Counted from the stretch's first letter, positions 17,299 through 27,845 are shown. The stretch is DNA of 64,000 nt from Georhizobium profundi (GCF_003952725.1 NZ_CP032509.1:3062001-3126000), one strand, 5' to 3'. The notes: a model not told the origin generated them from the letters alone. A program made the numbers and translations.

Positions 17299-17397
17299 AG
17301 GCACTCATTCCTTGCGCCGGTTGCCGCGTGAGCGCGGTTGATCCAGCGGCCCGGCAGCGCCATGTTCCATGCCGTGCCAATTGGAACAGGAGATCGC

Positions 17398-17712
17398 ATG
17401 TTCATTGCCATGAACCGCTTCAAGGTGAAGTCCGGGTCGGAAACGGCGTTCGAGGATATCTGGAAGAATCGCAGTTCGTCGCTCGCAGACGTGCCGGGCT
17501 TCAAGGAGTTCCATCTTCTACGCGGGCCGGTCCATGAGGATGAGGGCTACACGCTTTTCGCCTCGCACACGGTCTGGGCGTCGGAAGCGGCGTTCAAGGA
17601 CTGGACAAAATCCGAAGCGTTCCGTCAGGCACATCGCAATGCCGGCGACACGAAAGCCGAGTATCTCGGCCCACCGCAATTTGAGGGTTTTACAATCGTC
17701 GAGGGGGCATGA
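17398..17712 (+). CDS. Antibiotic-biosynthesis-type monooxygenase, HmuQ/IsdG-like heme-degrading enzyme
   Basis: 104-residue dimeric ferredoxin-like (ABM) domain. It resembles the HmuQ/HmuD proteins of rhizobia, IsdG-family enzymes that open the heme ring to release iron: MFIAMNRFKVKSGSE at the start, PGFKEFHLLRGP near 35, SHTVWASEAAFKDWTKSEAFRQAH near 58-80, which includes the conserved Asn/Trp/His-type positions. ATG at 17398 has AGGAG five bases before it, so the upstream in-frame Met at 17338 is not the start. A dyad GTTCCA/TGGAAC (17364-17387) ends at the ribosome binding site. Iron control is expected for this family, but I saw no clear Fur, RirA or Irr site. tRNA-Pro lies just downstream on the other strand. 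Confidence 0.8.
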   Translation: MFIAMNRFKVKSGSETAFEDIWKNRSSSLADVPGFKEFHLLRGPVHEDEGYTLFASHTVWASEAAFKDWTKSEAFRQAHRNAGDTKAEYLGPPQFEGFTIVEGA

Positions 17713-17729
17713 AACTTTTGGGGGAGAAA

Positions 17730-17806
<77 letters not shown>

Positions 17807-17920
17807 ACCTGCCTTCATGAAGGCTCGGACTGTCTAGTCGTTCACCGCGATCAAGGCAAGCCCGCCCCCGCGCAATTCCAAGCGCAATTTCATGGGGCGG
17901 CGCGCCGCTGGGCCAATGGG

Positions 17921-18442
17921 TTACCGAACCTGGTCCAGAAGGCGTTTGCATTCCAAGAGATCGTACAGCGCCTCCTGCAGCAGCGCCTTGTTTTCCTTCG
18001 ACAGCGCAGCGCTGTCGATCGCGGCAGCCTTGTCGCCCTCGCCGCCGAAGCCGAAGAATCGGCGACCTGTCGGCACTTTGGGGCGGCCGATGACCTGATC
18101 CGGTTCGGCGGCCTCGATGCTCGGCGCATTGGTTGCCGCTTCGGCAGTCAACGCTTCCATCGACGCGACATCGCCATTGCCGACAGCGATTACGAATTTC
18201 GGGCCGTTCTGCTTCAGAAGCTTCTGCACACCCTTGATGGTGTAGCCCTGATCGTAGAGCAGATGGCGGATGCCCTTGAGAAGCTCGATATCGTCGGGCC
18301 GGTAATAGCGCCGCCCGCCGCCACGCTTCATCGGCTTGATCTGGGTGAACCGGGTTTCCCAGAACCGCAGGACGTGCTGGGGCAGATCAAGGTCGTCTGC
18401 GACCTCGCTGATCGTGCGAAACGCGTCTGGACTTTTTTCCAT
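17921..18442 (-). CDS. MerR-family transcriptional regulator
   Basis: 173-residue regulator. The N-terminal winged helix-turn-helix occupies about residues 8-75 ([25 protein letters not shown], then [36 protein letters not shown]), typical of MerR proteins in alphaproteobacteria. There are no paired Cys for metal sensing, and the C-terminal half is a variable linker plus a short helix ([20 protein letters not shown]), perhaps for dimerisation. ATG at 18442 is chosen because GGAGGT sits six bases before it. Its place after plsX-fabH-ihfA is conserved in rhizobia; targets are unknown. Confidence 0.9.
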   Translation of the reverse strand: MEKSPDAFRTISEVADDLDLPQHVLRFWETRFTQIKPMKRGGGRRYYRPDDIELLKGIRHLLYDQGYTIKGVQKLLKQNGPKFVIAVGNGDVASMEALTAEAATNAPSIEAAEPDQVIGRPKVPTGRRFFGFGGEGDKAAAIDSAALSKENKALLQEALYDLLECKRLLDQVR

Positions 18443-18573
18443 GCCAACCTCCGTCGCAACGAGGGGCACCACATCGAGGGGGCCTAATGGCATGCATTTC
18501 AATCGCTTGCCGGACTTATTTCAAGCCCCGGGCGCATGTGGTGCACAGAATTCGGTGGAGCGACCTTGGCCGG

Positions 18574-18909
18574 TCAGGCGGTGGAAGCGATCTTCTGTCC
18601 GGTCTGGCGGACGCGGTGGGTCTTCAACACGCGCTGCTTCAGTACGTTCGAAGCCTTGAAGGTCATGACGCGGCGCGGCGAGATCGGCACTTCCTCGCCC
18701 GTCTTGGGATTTCGACCGACGCGCTCGTTCTTGTCACGAACCTGGAACGTCGCGAAGGACGACAGCTTGACAGTCTCCCCCCGCACGATGGCGTTGCAGA
18801 CTTCTTCGATGACCATCTCGACCAAGGCGGCAGATTCGGTTCTGGAAAGGCCCACCTTGCGGAATACGGACTCGGCCAGGTCAGCTCTGGTAATCGTTTT
18901 TCCGCTCAT
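18574..18909 (-). CDS. ihfA: Integration host factor subunit alpha
   Basis: 111-residue HU/IHF-type DNA-bending protein, slightly longer than the E. coli subunit because of a C-terminal tail rich in Thr/Arg/Gln. The beta-arm signature [23 protein letters not shown] at residues about 63-85 is the family's DNA-intercalating arm with its Pro. IHF alpha pairs with IHF beta (not in the window) to bend DNA at promoters and recombination sites. It is transcribed after fabH and before the MerR gene. Confidence 0.96.
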   Translation of the reverse strand: MSGKTITRADLAESVFRKVGLSRTESAALVEMVIEEVCNAIVRGETVKLSSFATFQVRDKNERVGRNPKTGEEVPISPRRVMTFKASNVLKQRVLKTHRVRQTGQKIASTA

Positions 18910-19026
18910 AATCCCGTTCCGAAATGTCGAAAACGAATGTCAAAACACGTTCCAATGAATTGAGATTATTGGCCTTTGAGCGACGCGTCAAGGAAGCACG
19001 CCTGATGCTTTCGGAGCGGGCGCCGA

Positions 19027-19998
19027 TCACCAGCGAACGAGGACGGCACCCCAGGTGAAGCCGCCGCCCATGGCCTCGAGCAGGACGAGATCGCCCTTCT
19101 TGATGCGGCCATCGGCTGCAGCCGTCGCCAGCGCCAGCGGGATGGAGGCGGCAGACGTGTTGCCGTGACGATCGACGGTGATGACGACCTTTTCCGGCGC
19201 GATGCCGAGTTTCCTGGCCGACGCGTCGATGATCCGCACATTGGCCTGATGGGGAACGAACCAGTCGAGATCGTCCGAGGACAGGCCGGTGGATTCGTAG
19301 GAAGCCTCGATGACATCGGTGATCATGCCGACTGCATGCTTGAAGACCTCGCGGCCCTCCATACGCAGATGGCCGACGGTGCCGGTGGTGGACGGTCCAC
19401 CGTCGACATAGAGCTTTTCCTTGTGGGAGCCGTCGGAGCGCAGGTGGGTCGTCAGAATGCCGCGATCGGCAACCGTGCCCTCGCCTTCCGCGGCCTCGAC
19501 CACCAGCGCGCCGGCGCCATCCCCGAAGAGCACGCAAGTTGTGCGATCGTTCCAGTCCAGCAGGCGCGAGAAGGTTTCAGCGCCGATAACGAGAGCGCGG
19601 CGGGCCATCCCGCCTTTGATGTAGAGATCGGCTGTCGTGAGCGCATAGACGAAGCCCGTGCAGACGGCCTGAACGTCGAAGGCTGCGCCATGCGTCATGC
19701 CAAGGCGTGCCTGGATGTTGACGGCCGTCGCAGGGAACGTGTTGTCCGGTGTCGAGGTGGCCAGGATGATCAGGTCGATGTCGTCGGGTGTCAGCCCCGC
19801 ATTGTCGAGCGCAGCCCGTGCGGCCGCTTCACCGAGCGATGCCGTCGTTTCGCCCTCGCCTGCGATGTGACGCTGGCGGATGCCGGTGCGCTGGACGATC
19901 CACTCGTCGCTGGTCTCGACCACATTTTCGAAATCACGGTTCTGCATGATGCGCTTGGGCAATGCACAACCAACGCCCCGGACGACTGTTCTGATCAT
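19027..19998 (-). CDS. fabH: Beta-ketoacyl-ACP synthase III
   Basis: 323-residue KAS III, which starts fatty acid synthesis by condensing acetyl-CoA with malonyl-ACP. The Cys-His-Asn triad is visible: C113 in QAVCTGF, H250 in FVPHQAN and N280 in RHGNTSAAS. The chain ends in WGAVLVRW as usual. ATG at 19998 is taken as start; a TTG directly before it is possible. It follows plsX by about 30 bases, the common plsX-fabH pair that links phospholipid and fatty acid synthesis. Confidence 0.97.
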   Translation of the reverse strand: MIRTVVRGVGCALPKRIMQNRDFENVVETSDEWIVQRTGIRQRHIAGEGETTASLGEAAARAALDNAGLTPDDIDLIILATSTPDNTFPATAVNIQARLGMTHGAAFDVQAVCTGFVYALTTADLYIKGGMARRALVIGAETFSRLLDWNDRTTCVLFGDGAGALVVEAAEGEGTVADRGILTTHLRSDGSHKEKLYVDGGPSTTGTVGHLRMEGREVFKHAVGMITDVIEASYESTGLSSDDLDWFVPHQANVRIIDASARKLGIAPEKVVITVDRHGNTSAASIPLALATAAADGRIKKGDLVLLEAMGGGFTWGAVLVRW

Positions 19999-20032
19999 CA
20001 AATTTCCCGTTCCGGCAGAGATGGACGCCGCG

Positions 20033-21085
20033 TCAAATCGCGGCTTCGGCCCGTGCCAGCGCCGGCGCCCGGCGCGCGTGATAGAGGTTCAAATCCGCTT
20101 CGATCTTCTTGCGCAGATCGTTGCGCGCCATGTCGAGCCCGACTTCGACGGCAGCCGCGAAGCCTTCCACGTCGGTGCCGCCATGGCTTTTGATCACGAT
20201 GCCGTTGAGGCCGAGAAACACACCGCCATTGCCGCGGCGCGGATCCATCTTCTCCTTCAGCCGCTGAAAAGCATCGCGCGCAAACATGTAGCCGATCTTG
20301 GCTCGCCATGTGCGCGACATGGCAGATTTCAGGTAGGACGCGATCTGGCGCGCCGTGCCTTCAGCGGTTTTCAGCGCGATGTTGCCGGCAAAGCCTTCGG
20401 TCACCACGACATCGACGATGCCCTTGCCGAGATCGTCGCCTTCCACGAAGCCGTGATAGTCGAGATCGAGGAACTTGGCCTCGCGCAGGAGCCGGCCTGC
20501 TTCCTTCACCTCTTCCTGGCCTTTGATTTCCTCGACACCGATGTTGAGGAGGCCAACAGTCGGCCGCTTCACGCCGAAGAGCGCGCGGGCCATGGCCGCA
20601 CCCATGACGGAGAAATCGATCAGCTGCTGGGCATCTGCGCCGACTGTCGCTCCGACGTCGAGCACGATGCTCTCGCCTTTGAGCGTCGGCCAGATCGCGG
20701 CAATGGCCGGACGTTCGATGTTGGCCATGGTACGCAGGCAGAATTTGGACATCGCCATCAAAGCGCCGGTGTTGCCGGCCGAGACGCAGACATCGGCCTC
20801 TCCGCTTTTTACCGCCTCGATCGCCTTCCACATGGAGGAACGCCAGCGGCCCTTGCGGAGCGCCTGGCTCGGCTTGTCGTCCATTCGAACTGCGATCTCA
20901 CAAGCTTCGAACCGGCTCGCCGCCTGCAATTTCGGAAAGCGTTCCAGAACCGGAAGGCACTGCGATTCGATCCCGTAGATGATGAACCGCACGTCTGGAT
21001 AGCGCTCGAGAGCCTTTGCAGCGCCCGGAATGACCACCGCAGGGCCTTCGTCGCCGCCCATCGCATCGAGGGAAACTGTAATCAC
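20033..21085 (-). CDS. plsX: Phosphate acyltransferase PlsX
   Basis: 350-residue PlsX, which makes acyl-phosphate from acyl-ACP for the PlsY step of phospholipid synthesis. The N terminus [31 protein letters not shown] near 100 and [16 protein letters not shown] near 187 are family signatures. The start is GTG at 21085, in the usual position right before the [11 protein letters not shown] motif. DUF177 lies upstream in the same direction, without rpmF between them as is usual for rhizobia, and fabH follows. Confidence 0.97.
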   Translation of the reverse strand: MITVSLDAMGGDEGPAVVIPGAAKALERYPDVRFIIYGIESQCLPVLERFPKLQAASRFEACEIAVRMDDKPSQALRKGRWRSSMWKAIEAVKSGEADVCVSAGNTGALMAMSKFCLRTMANIERPAIAAIWPTLKGESIVLDVGATVGADAQQLIDFSVMGAAMARALFGVKRPTVGLLNIGVEEIKGQEEVKEAGRLLREAKFLDLDYHGFVEGDDLGKGIVDVVVTEGFAGNIALKTAEGTARQIASYLKSAMSRTWRAKIGYMFARDAFQRLKEKMDPRRGNGGVFLGLNGIVIKSHGGTDVEGFAAAVEVGLDMARNDLRKKIEADLNLYHARRAPALARAEAAI

Positions 21086-21241
21086 GCTATCTCGTCCAAT
21101 CTGCTTTCGGGGGCCGAACGGCTCCTGAGCGGGGCCGAAAATACTGTTTTTGCGCCGTCACACAACTCGACAGAGGCGAAAAAGAAGCGGTGTCACCAGA
21201 ATGAGCGGCCGTGGCTTGCTTTGCCGCGGCGCTTTCCATTC

Positions 21242-21796
21242 TCACTGGCTGTCGCCCTTCCAGCCCTTCAACACCGCGAATGGCGACGGTCTGGCGTCAG
21301 CCTCTGTGCCATCGCTTTCGATATGTGTGACGAACCCGACCCCTGGCTTCCGGGGATATTGGTCGATCGACATCGCGGCATATTCCGCGGCGACTGCGCC
21401 GGCATCGATCGTATCGCCGGCGAACACCTCCGGCAGATCGGGGGCATCGGCATCGATGATCAGCTCGCCGTTGACGGCTTCATTGCGGGCGAGCTTGGAC
21501 CCTTCCGGCACGAAGAGCACTTCGATCTCTTCCTCGATAGTCTGCTCGATCGGCTCGAGCGTCACCACGCAGGCCTGCTCCAGCACGGCATGCACCGTGC
21601 CGAACAGGCGGATGCCGTCGCGCTTCCAGCGCACCACGGAAAAGTCTGCGGAGAATGCGTTGACGGAGAGAACGCCCCATGTCTTGGCCAGGGCAGCACG
21701 TTCCCGCTCATCCGCATCCATGTGGACGGTGATCGGGTTGGCCGAAACATGGCCGACCTTGACGGCGAACGAAAATGGCTGAACGGGGTCTCTCAT
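21242..21796 (-). CDS. DUF177 (YceD-like) protein
   Basis: 184-residue member of the DUF177/YceD family, linked in other bacteria to 23S rRNA accumulation and encoded with ribosomal and fatty-acid genes. The conserved centre is the stretch around LEQACVVTLEPIEQTIEEEIEVLFVP near residues 75-100 with the single family Cys. Acidic residues dominate the second half (DADAPDLPEVFAGDTIDAG). It starts within the end of the cytochrome bc1 chaperone gene (ATGA overlap of four bases) and lies 156 bases before plsX. Confidence 0.9.
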   Translation of the reverse strand: MRDPVQPFSFAVKVGHVSANPITVHMDADERERAALAKTWGVLSVNAFSADFSVVRWKRDGIRLFGTVHAVLEQACVVTLEPIEQTIEEEIEVLFVPEGSKLARNEAVNGELIIDADAPDLPEVFAGDTIDAGAVAAEYAAMSIDQYPRKPGVGFVTHIESDGTEADARPSPFAVLKGWKGDSQ

Positions 21797-22359
21797 ACGG
21801 CCTCCCTCACTTCCGGCACGACGAAGGACAGGCGCCCATCCATGATCGAGCCATCAGGCTGACCGGCGAGATGCGCCTCCAGCGCAAACAGATGATCGGC
21901 CAGTGCGTGCATGCCCCGTCCCTCGGCGCTATCGCGGGAAAATGCGAGCGTCGGGTGGACATTGCGCGACAATGCTTCCGACAGGGCAACCCGGTCGCCC
22001 GCGTTGAGCGCCACACTGTAGGATTCGACGCGGCCGTAGAACATCTTGGCAAATTTCTTCATGCGCTTCGGCACGCCGGTATCGCCGATGCCGATCTCAC
22101 GGATCGAATGGTCGATGTCCTGGAAGAACGTGTCGACCATCTCCTGGGTAAAGGCGCGGAGTGGCCCGTCGGCCTGGCCGGCACGACGCAGGAACAGCAC
22201 CATATGCATCGCCACCATCTCGAAACGGCCCATGACCGTGTCAGGCACGCCGAAGCGTTCATAGAAAAGCGGCTGACGTGCCGCTTCGGTCAGATGCACA
22301 TAGGTATCGTCGACGACGCGCTGGTTGGTCTTTCTGCGGCCGAATAGTGAAAAAATCAT
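21793..22359 (-). CDS. Ubiquinol-cytochrome c chaperone (CBP3/UQCC1 family)
   Basis: 188-residue member of the CBP3 family; mitochondrial members help assemble cytochrome b of the bc1 complex. Family features are LYERFGVPDTVMGRFEMVAMHMVLFLRR at about 32-60 and VPKRMKKFAKMFYGRVESY near 100. ATG at 22359 gives MIFSLFGRRK, the usual N terminus of alphaproteobacterial members, although the frame is open further upstream. It overlaps DUF177 by four bases, and its start faces bamE across a 172-base divergent promoter region. Confidence 0.9.
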   Translation of the reverse strand: MIFSLFGRRKTNQRVVDDTYVHLTEAARQPLFYERFGVPDTVMGRFEMVAMHMVLFLRRAGQADGPLRAFTQEMVDTFFQDIDHSIREIGIGDTGVPKRMKKFAKMFYGRVESYSVALNAGDRVALSEALSRNVHPTLAFSRDSAEGRGMHALADHLFALEAHLAGQPDGSIMDGRLSFVVPEVREAV

Positions 22360-22531
22360 CAAATCGCCCAGGTCTCGGTTTCTCAAGGAGCCGTGCCCGC
22401 CTCGGGCATGTTGCAACTCAACGGCGGCTGGTTTACCGAAGCGAGCCTGAAAAGCAAATGGGCTGCGGTGGCCAACACTGCGCCGTACACTGTCGCCGGC
22501 AATTCTTGCAGTGACAGGATCATGAAGGGAG

Positions 22532-23053
22532 ATGTCGTTGACGCGACGGTATTTCAAGTATGGCGGTACGATCCTGCGTGCCGGTGTGGCTGTTGTCGCA
22601 CTGTCCGGCGCCATGGTCGTCTCGGGTTGCTCGACATCGGAAGTTCTGAAGCAAGGCTACGTGCTCGACGAGGACACGCTGGCCCTGGTGCCGGTCGGCT
22701 CCAGCCGCGAACAGGTTCTGCTTTCGCTCGGCACGCCGTCCACGACCGCGACTTTCGACAATGACGAGGTCTTCTATTACATCTCGCAGACGCGCAGCCG
22801 TCCCGTCGCCTTCATGAAGCCGCGTCTCGTCGATCAGCGCGTGCTCGCCGTTTACTTCTCATCCGAAGGAATGGTTCGTCAGATCGCCAATTACACATTG
22901 CAGGATGGTCGCGTGTTCGACCTGATCTCGCGCACGACGCCGACCGGCGGGCGCGACCTCACCTTCCTCGGCCAGTTGCTTGCCGGTCCCGGCGAAGGCG
23001 GCGGCGCGGTTCCGAACCCGTTCGGCCAGACGAGCGACGGCAACCCCTACTGA
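22532..23053 (+). CDS. bamE: Outer membrane protein assembly factor BamE (OmlA/SmpA)
   Basis: 173-residue lipoprotein of the BAM complex that inserts beta-barrel proteins into the outer membrane. The lipobox is VVSGCS with the Cys near residue 33. The BamE domain follows with LVPVGSSREQVLLSLGTPSTTATFDNDEVFYYISQT, and a Gly/Pro-rich tail ends the chain. The start is ambiguous: AAGGGAG directly abuts ATG 22532, whereas TTG at 22538, two codons in, has correct spacing from it. A strong bidirectional terminator follows. Confidence 0.92.
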   Translation: MSLTRRYFKYGGTILRAGVAVVALSGAMVVSGCSTSEVLKQGYVLDEDTLALVPVGSSREQVLLSLGTPSTTATFDNDEVFYYISQTRSRPVAFMKPRLVDQRVLAVYFSSEGMVRQIANYTLQDGRVFDLISRTTPTGGRDLTFLGQLLAGPGEGGGAVPNPFGQTSDGNPY

Positions 23054-23076
23054 CGCCGCGCTGAAGTTCACAAATC

Positions 23077-23110
23077 AAAAAGGCTCCGAGGGCGACCCCG
23101 GAGCCTTTTT
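23077..23110. terminator. Bidirectional terminator between bamE and hppA
   Basis: AAAAAGGCTCCG (23077-23088) pairs with CGGAGCCTTTTT (23099-23110), giving a 12-base stem with T tracts on both strands, between two converging genes. Confidence 0.93.
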
Positions 23111-23128
23111 CTTTGCCTGTGATGAGGA

Positions 23129-25267
23129 TCAGTGGGCGAGGACTGCCAGAAGCAGCAGCGCCACGATGTTGGTGATCTTGATCGCCGGGTTGACGGCTGG
23201 TCCGGCCGTGTCCTTGTAGGGATCGCCAACCGTGTCGCCGGTCACCGATGCCTTGTGAGCGTCCGATCCCTTGACGTGCTTGACGCCGTCCTTGTCGATG
23301 AACCCATCCTCGAAGGACTTCTTGGCATTGTCCCATGCGCCACCGCCGGACGTCATGGAGATGGCAACGAACAGGCCGTTGACGATGACGCCGAGCAGAG
23401 ACGCGCCAAGCGCCGCAAATGCCGAGGCCTTCGATCCGGAGATCAAGAGCACGCCGAAATAGACGACGAGCGGGGCCAGCACCGGCAGCAGGGACGGGAT
23501 GATCATTTCCCGGATGGCGGCCTTGGTCAGAAGGTCGACCGCGCGGGCATAGTTCGGCTTGGACGTGCCGGCCATGATGCCCGGATCCTCGCGGAACTGG
23601 CGCCGCACCTCTTCCACGATGGAACCCGCTGCACGGCCAACGGCCGTCATCGCGATACCGCCGAAGAGGTAGGGGATGAGACCGCCGAAGATCAGGCCGG
23701 CGACCACGTAGGGGTTCGAGAGCGAGAACGAGATGTCGCCCATGTCGGCGAAGTACGGATACTGGTCCGAATTCGCAGCGAAGAACTCCAAGTCGTTGGA
23801 ATAGGCAGCGAAAAGCACGAGCGCGCCGAGGCCGGCCGATCCGATCGCATAACCCTTGGTGACGGCCTTCGTCGTGTTGCCCACGGCGTCGAGCGCATCG
23901 GTGGAGCGGCGTACTTCCGGCGGAAGTCCCGCCATTTCGGCAATCCCGCCGGCATTGTCGGTCACCGGACCGAACGCATCGAGCGCGACGATCATGCCCG
24001 CAATGCCGAGCATGGCCGTGACGGCGATACCGGTACCGAGCAGGCCGGCGAGCTGGAAGGTGGAAATGATGCCCGCCACGATGACGATCGCCGGCAGTGC
24101 GGTCGATTCCAGCGATACGGCAAGGCCCTGGATGACGTTGGTGCCGTGGCCGGTAACGGATGCCTGGGCGATCGAATTGACCGGCCGCTTGTTGGTGCCG
24201 GTATAATATTCGGTGATCCAGACGATGAGGCCCGTCACGGCAAGACCGAGGATGCCGCACAGGAACAGGTTGGTTCCAGTGATGTCCATGCCATCGACCT
24301 GGCCGATCGAGCCCCAGCCAATGGTCAGTGACGTGGCGGCGCCAAGTCCGATGATCGACAGGAGCCCGGTCACGAGCAGGCCCTTGTAGAGCGCGCCCAT
24401 GATGGAGCCGTTGGAGCCGAGACGCACGAAGAACGTGCCGATGATGGAGGTGACGATGCAGGCCGCGCCGATCGCCAGCGGATAGAGCATCACGCTTGCC
24501 AGAATGTCGGTGCCGGCGAAGAAAATCGCCCCAAGCACCATCGTCGCGACAATGGTGACCGCGTAGGTTTCGAACAGGTCAGCCGCCATGCCAGCGCAGT
24601 CGCCGACATTGTCGCCGACGTTGTCGGCAATCGTTGCCGGATTGCGCGGATCGTCCTCCGGGATCCCCGCTTCCACCTTGCCGACGAGGTCGCCGCCGAC
24701 ATCCGCACCCTTGGTGAAGATCCCGCCGCCGAGACGGGCGAAGATCGAAATTAGCGATGCGCCGAAGCCAAGCGCAACGAGTGCGTCGATGACGACGCGA
24801 TCGCCTGGGGCATAGCCCATCATGCCCGTCAGAATTGCGAAATAGACGGAGACACCGAGCAGCGCCAGACCGGCCACGAGCATGCCGGTGATCGCGCCCG
24901 ACTTGAATGCGATGTCGAGACCGGCCGAAAGGCTGTGTGCAGCGGCCTGGGCCGTGCGGACGTTCGCACGCACCGACACATGCATGCCGATGAAGCCTGC
25001 AGCGCCGGAAAGCACGGCGCCGATGAGGAAGCCCACGGCTGCGGTTGCCCCGAGAAGCCACCAGGTCAAAGCGAAGACGACGACGCCGACGATGGCGATG
25101 GTCGTATATTGTCTGGAGAGATAGGCCTGTGCGCCCTCGCGGATGGCACCGGCAATTTCCTGCATGCGCGCATTGCCCTGGTCGGCTGCGAGAACCGATT
25201 GCGTCGCCCAGATGGCGTAGGCAATCGCAAGCAGGCCGCAAGCAATGACGGCGATCAAAATGCTCAT
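23129..25267 (-). CDS. hppA: Membrane-bound proton-translocating pyrophosphatase
   Basis: 712-residue H+-pyrophosphatase with about 16 membrane helices, which uses cytoplasmic pyrophosphate to pump protons. The substrate site motifs are [20 protein letters not shown] near residue 180 and [17 protein letters not shown] near 212. The K+-dependence signature reads [10 protein letters not shown] near 461: Lys and Thr at the positions that are Ala and Gly/Ala in K+-dependent enzymes, so this is the K+-independent class. ATG at 25267 starts the usual [11 protein letters not shown]; the frame is open further upstream. The putative promoter lies about 110 bases before the start. Confidence 0.96.
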   Translation of the reverse strand: MSILIAVIACGLLAIAYAIWATQSVLAADQGNARMQEIAGAIREGAQAYLSRQYTTIAIVGVVVFALTWWLLGATAAVGFLIGAVLSGAAGFIGMHVSVRANVRTAQAAAHSLSAGLDIAFKSGAITGMLVAGLALLGVSVYFAILTGMMGYAPGDRVVIDALVALGFGASLISIFARLGGGIFTKGADVGGDLVGKVEAGIPEDDPRNPATIADNVGDNVGDCAGMAADLFETYAVTIVATMVLGAIFFAGTDILASVMLYPLAIGAACIVTSIIGTFFVRLGSNGSIMGALYKGLLVTGLLSIIGLGAATSLTIGWGSIGQVDGMDITGTNLFLCGILGLAVTGLIVWITEYYTGTNKRPVNSIAQASVTGHGTNVIQGLAVSLESTALPAIVIVAGIISTFQLAGLLGTGIAVTAMLGIAGMIVALDAFGPVTDNAGGIAEMAGLPPEVRRSTDALDAVGNTTKAVTKGYAIGSAGLGALVLFAAYSNDLEFFAANSDQYPYFADMGDISFSLSNPYVVAGLIFGGLIPYLFGGIAMTAVGRAAGSIVEEVRRQFREDPGIMAGTSKPNYARAVDLLTKAAIREMIIPSLLPVLAPLVVYFGVLLISGSKASAFAALGASLLGVIVNGLFVAISMTSGGGAWDNAKKSFEDGFIDKDGVKHVKGSDAHKASVTGDTVGDPYKDTAGPAVNPAIKITNIVALLLLAVLAH

Positions 25268-25378
25268 TCCTCTTAATCCTCCTGGTGGTCTTTTCGGCGC
25301 CTCGAGTCCCCGACGCCGCCTTCCTCCCGAATCGCCCAAGCCACTCGGGCTCTGCGACGCTCGGTCGCAGTGGGCGGG

Positions 25379-25407
25379 ATGATTGCCCTACGGTCAAGCC
25401 CGGTCAA
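25379..25407 (-). promoter_or_regulatory. Putative hppA promoter with tandem 10-base-phased repeat
   Basis: On the minus strand TTGACC (25407-25402) and AATCAT (25384-25379) are 17 bases apart. The -35 word lies in a tandem repeat: plus-strand CGGTCAAG occurs at 25391 and 25401, exactly one helical turn apart. Read by eye. Confidence 0.35.
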
Positions 25408-25440
25408 GTGCATTGAACATAAGGAGAAAGTTATAAGATG

Positions 25441-25473
25441 CAGCCGCTCGAGGCGGTTTGGCCGCCGCGGCTG
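25441..25473 (-). terminator. Hairpin after the MFS transporter gene
   Basis: Plus-strand CAGCCGC and GCGGCTG form an outer 7-base stem, and GGCGG/CCGCC an inner 5-base stem around TTTGG, with a 4-base bulge. It sits a few bases past the stop of the last gene of the glyA-to-MFS operon. There is no good T tract, so its role as terminator is uncertain. Confidence 0.35.
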
Positions 25474-25478
25474 GCGCT

Positions 25479-26729
25479 TCAGGCGGAGGCGTGCTTTTGC
25501 CTGTCGCTCACGACCTGGAGCCCGAGCACGAGGAGGCAGAAGCTCGCGATCGGCACCAGGACTAGCGAGACGCCTTCCCAGCCCCAATGGTTCAGCGCAC
25601 CGCCGGAGGCGAGCGACGCCACGGCCACCAGCGAGAACAGGACGCCGTCGTGGAAGCCCTGCACCTTGTTCTTCTCCGATTGCCGGTACGTTGCGGTGAC
25701 CATGGCGGTCGAGCCGATGAAGCCGAAGTTCCAGCCGATCCCGAGCAGAACCAGCGCCAGCCAGAAATTCCAAAGCTCGATGCCGATGAAGGCAATGAAG
25801 GCGCAGACCAGCAAGAGTGCGAGGCCGATGCCGACAATGGTCGCTTCTCCGAACCGGCGGATCAGATGACCGGTAAAGAAGCTCGGCGCGAACATCGCCA
25901 TCACGTGCCACTGTATGCCGAGCGTGGCGAGATCGGCCGAGAAGCCGCAGGCGACCATGGCAAGCGGCGCGCCTGTCATCATGAAGGTCATCAGCGCGTA
26001 GGTGCCTACCCCGCACACCATGGCGGTGACGAAGCTGCGCTGGGTGACGATGTAGCGCAAGGGACGCGGGCGATCGGCAGCCGTCTGCGTCGCCGGGTCG
26101 ACGACGACATCCTTGCTTTCGCGCAGCAATGACAGGATCAGCGCTCCAAGAAGGCCGAGCCCGATCATCGCTACGAAGATGCCGGCGAAGGGGACTGTCG
26201 GGAACATCTCCCGGCTGAAGATCACCGTTTGGGGACCGATGACGGCAGCGAAGACCCCACCGGCAAGCACCCAGGAGATCGCCTGCGCCTTGAACTGCGG
26301 AGGCGCATTGTCGGCCGCAGCAAAGCGGTATTGCTGAACGAAGGCGCCGCCGCAGCCGATGATCGCCAGAGCGAATGCGAAGAACCAGAAGGAGCCGATC
26401 CAAAGGGCGAGCGCTGCGAGCGCGCCGCCGGCTGCGGTGAACGCGGCACCGACCATGAAACCCAGCCGACGCCCCGTCACCCGCATGATGGCCGCCGCGC
26501 CGAAGGCACCGAGCGCCAATCCGACCGTGAAGCCTGTCACCGGCGCGGTCGCGAGCGATTTGTCGCTGCCGAGAAGATAGTAGCCCGCAAGGCCGCCCAT
26601 GGAGATCGTCATCGGGGCGGCAGCGCCCACGACCGCCTGCGCGGCCGCAAGAACGATGGCGTTGAGCCGCGCGCTTGTTGCTGTCGAAGAACCCTGCCCG
26701 CTCATGTGATCACGGGCAGATGCGCTCAT
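25479..26729 (-). CDS. MFS transporter
   Basis: 416-residue major facilitator superfamily protein with about twelve membrane helices. Helix 2-3 loop carries a motif A-like sequence ([10 protein letters not shown] near residue 84) and helix 5 the [34 protein letters not shown] stretch typical of a group of rhizobial exporters. The substrate is not known. It starts inside the nusB stop (ATGA overlap at 26726-26729), so it is translationally coupled to the riboflavin/nusB operon; a link to riboflavin export is possible but only inferred from position. Confidence 0.86.
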   Translation of the reverse strand: MSASARDHMSGQGSSTATSARLNAIVLAAAQAVVGAAAPMTISMGGLAGYYLLGSDKSLATAPVTGFTVGLALGAFGAAAIMRVTGRRLGFMVGAAFTAAGGALAALALWIGSFWFFAFALAIIGCGGAFVQQYRFAAADNAPPQFKAQAISWVLAGGVFAAVIGPQTVIFSREMFPTVPFAGIFVAMIGLGLLGALILSLLRESKDVVVDPATQTAADRPRPLRYIVTQRSFVTAMVCGVGTYALMTFMMTGAPLAMVACGFSADLATLGIQWHVMAMFAPSFFTGHLIRRFGEATIVGIGLALLLVCAFIAFIGIELWNFWLALVLLGIGWNFGFIGSTAMVTATYRQSEKNKVQGFHDGVLFSLVAVASLASGGALNHWGWEGVSLVLVPIASFCLLVLGLQVVSDRQKHASA

Positions 26730-27277
26730 TTCACCGACGGAGCCTTGTCGGAACTGGCCGCCCCGCCTTGGGCAGGTGACCGGTCGCCGCGCAACTGGCG
26801 GGCGAGCCTGTCGAGCACCGCGTTCACGATCTTCGGCTCTTCGCCGACATAGAACGCCTGGGCGATATCGACGTATTCGGTGACTATCACGGCGACCGGC
26901 ACGTCCTTGCGGGTCGACAGTTCGAGCGTTCCTGCACGCAGGATCGCGCGGAGCGTCGAATCGAGACGCGACAGCGGCCAATCCATCGTCAGCGCCGACG
27001 CGATCAGCGGATCGAGGTTGCGCTGATCGGAAACGACGCCGGACACGATGGAGCGGAACCATGCCGCATCCGCCTGCCGGTAGGTGTCGCCGTCGATCTC
27101 ACGGCCCAGGCGATGATTTTCGTATTCGGCAATCACTTCCAGCACGCCGGTGCCGGCAATGTCCATCTGGTAGAGCGCCTGCACGGCAGCGAGGCGTGCG
27201 GCGCCGCGCTGGTTTGCGGGTCTCACCTCGCCGGCTGGGCGGCCTGAAGTCTGTTCCTGTCGGTCCTTGTCGCTCAC
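26726..27277 (-). CDS. nusB: Transcription antitermination factor NusB
   Basis: 183-residue NusB, which with NusE/S10 binds boxA RNA and promotes read-through of rRNA operons. The core begins at [21 protein letters not shown] near residue 25; [22 protein letters not shown] near 95 and [30 protein letters not shown] near 128 are conserved helices. Both ends overlap neighbours by ATGA: it starts in the ribH stop and the MFS gene starts in its own stop. ribH-nusB linkage is common in bacteria. Confidence 0.97.
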   Translation of the reverse strand: MSDKDRQEQTSGRPAGEVRPANQRGAARLAAVQALYQMDIAGTGVLEVIAEYENHRLGREIDGDTYRQADAAWFRSIVSGVVSDQRNLDPLIASALTMDWPLSRLDSTLRAILRAGTLELSTRKDVPVAVIVTEYVDIAQAFYVGEEPKIVNAVLDRLARQLRGDRSPAQGGAASSDKAPSVK

Positions 27278-27732
27278 GCTGCGTTCAGCCTGTTCTTGAC
27301 GGCGATCATGGTCAGCGCCGCGCGCGCTGCGAAACCACCTTTGTCCTTATCGTCCTTGCGTGCCCGTACCCATGCCTGCTCGTCGTTCTCGACGGTCAGG
27401 ATGCCGTTGCCAATCGCGATCGCCTCGTCGACGGCAAGATCGGTCAGCGCACGGCTCGATTCATTGGCCACGATCTCGAAATGATAGGTCTCGCCGCGGA
27501 TGACGGTGCCGAGTGCGACGAAGCCGTCATAATCGGTGCCGCCTTCATCGGCCGCGTCGAGCGCCATGGAGATGACGGCCGGAATCTCCAGCGCACCGGG
27601 TACGGTGATGAGGTCGTAGGTAGCGCCAGCTTCGTCCAGAGCCGCCTTGGCGCCCTCGAGCAGAGCATCGGCGAGATCGTCATAGAAACGCGCCTCGACG
27701 ATCAACAGATGAAGCTTCTCGGATTGCGCCAT
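27274..27732 (-). CDS. ribH: 6,7-dimethyl-8-ribityllumazine synthase
   Basis: 152-residue lumazine synthase, which condenses the ribityl-aminouracil with dihydroxybutanone phosphate to form the riboflavin precursor. Seen are VPGALEIP near residue 44, [12 protein letters not shown] near 75 with the catalytic His, and [16 protein letters not shown] near 108. The partner synthase ribE lies 113 bases upstream, and nusB overlaps the stop codon by four bases. Confidence 0.97.
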   Translation of the reverse strand: MAQSEKLHLLIVEARFYDDLADALLEGAKAALDEAGATYDLITVPGALEIPAVISMALDAADEGGTDYDGFVALGTVIRGETYHFEIVANESSRALTDLAVDEAIAIGNGILTVENDEQAWVRARKDDKDKGGFAARAALTMIAVKNRLNAA

Positions 27733-27845
27733 GAAACGGGTATCCTTGCGCCGGAACGCGGCGATGCGTGGGTCATATGGGGGTGGAGCGCGTCAAACCA
27801 TGTGCCGTCCGCTTTGGCAAGCCTAATCGCCCGCCAAGCGGCATC

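Noticed and set aside
19880..21862. 660-codon open frame opposite fabH, plsX and DUF177
   Set aside because: It spans three real genes with intact catalytic motifs on the other strand.
25438..25869. ATG with AAGGAG-like sequence in front of a 143-codon plus-strand frame opposite the MFS gene
   Set aside because: Runs antisense through a clear membrane transporter and shows no domain; the ribosome-binding-like sequence is likely chance.
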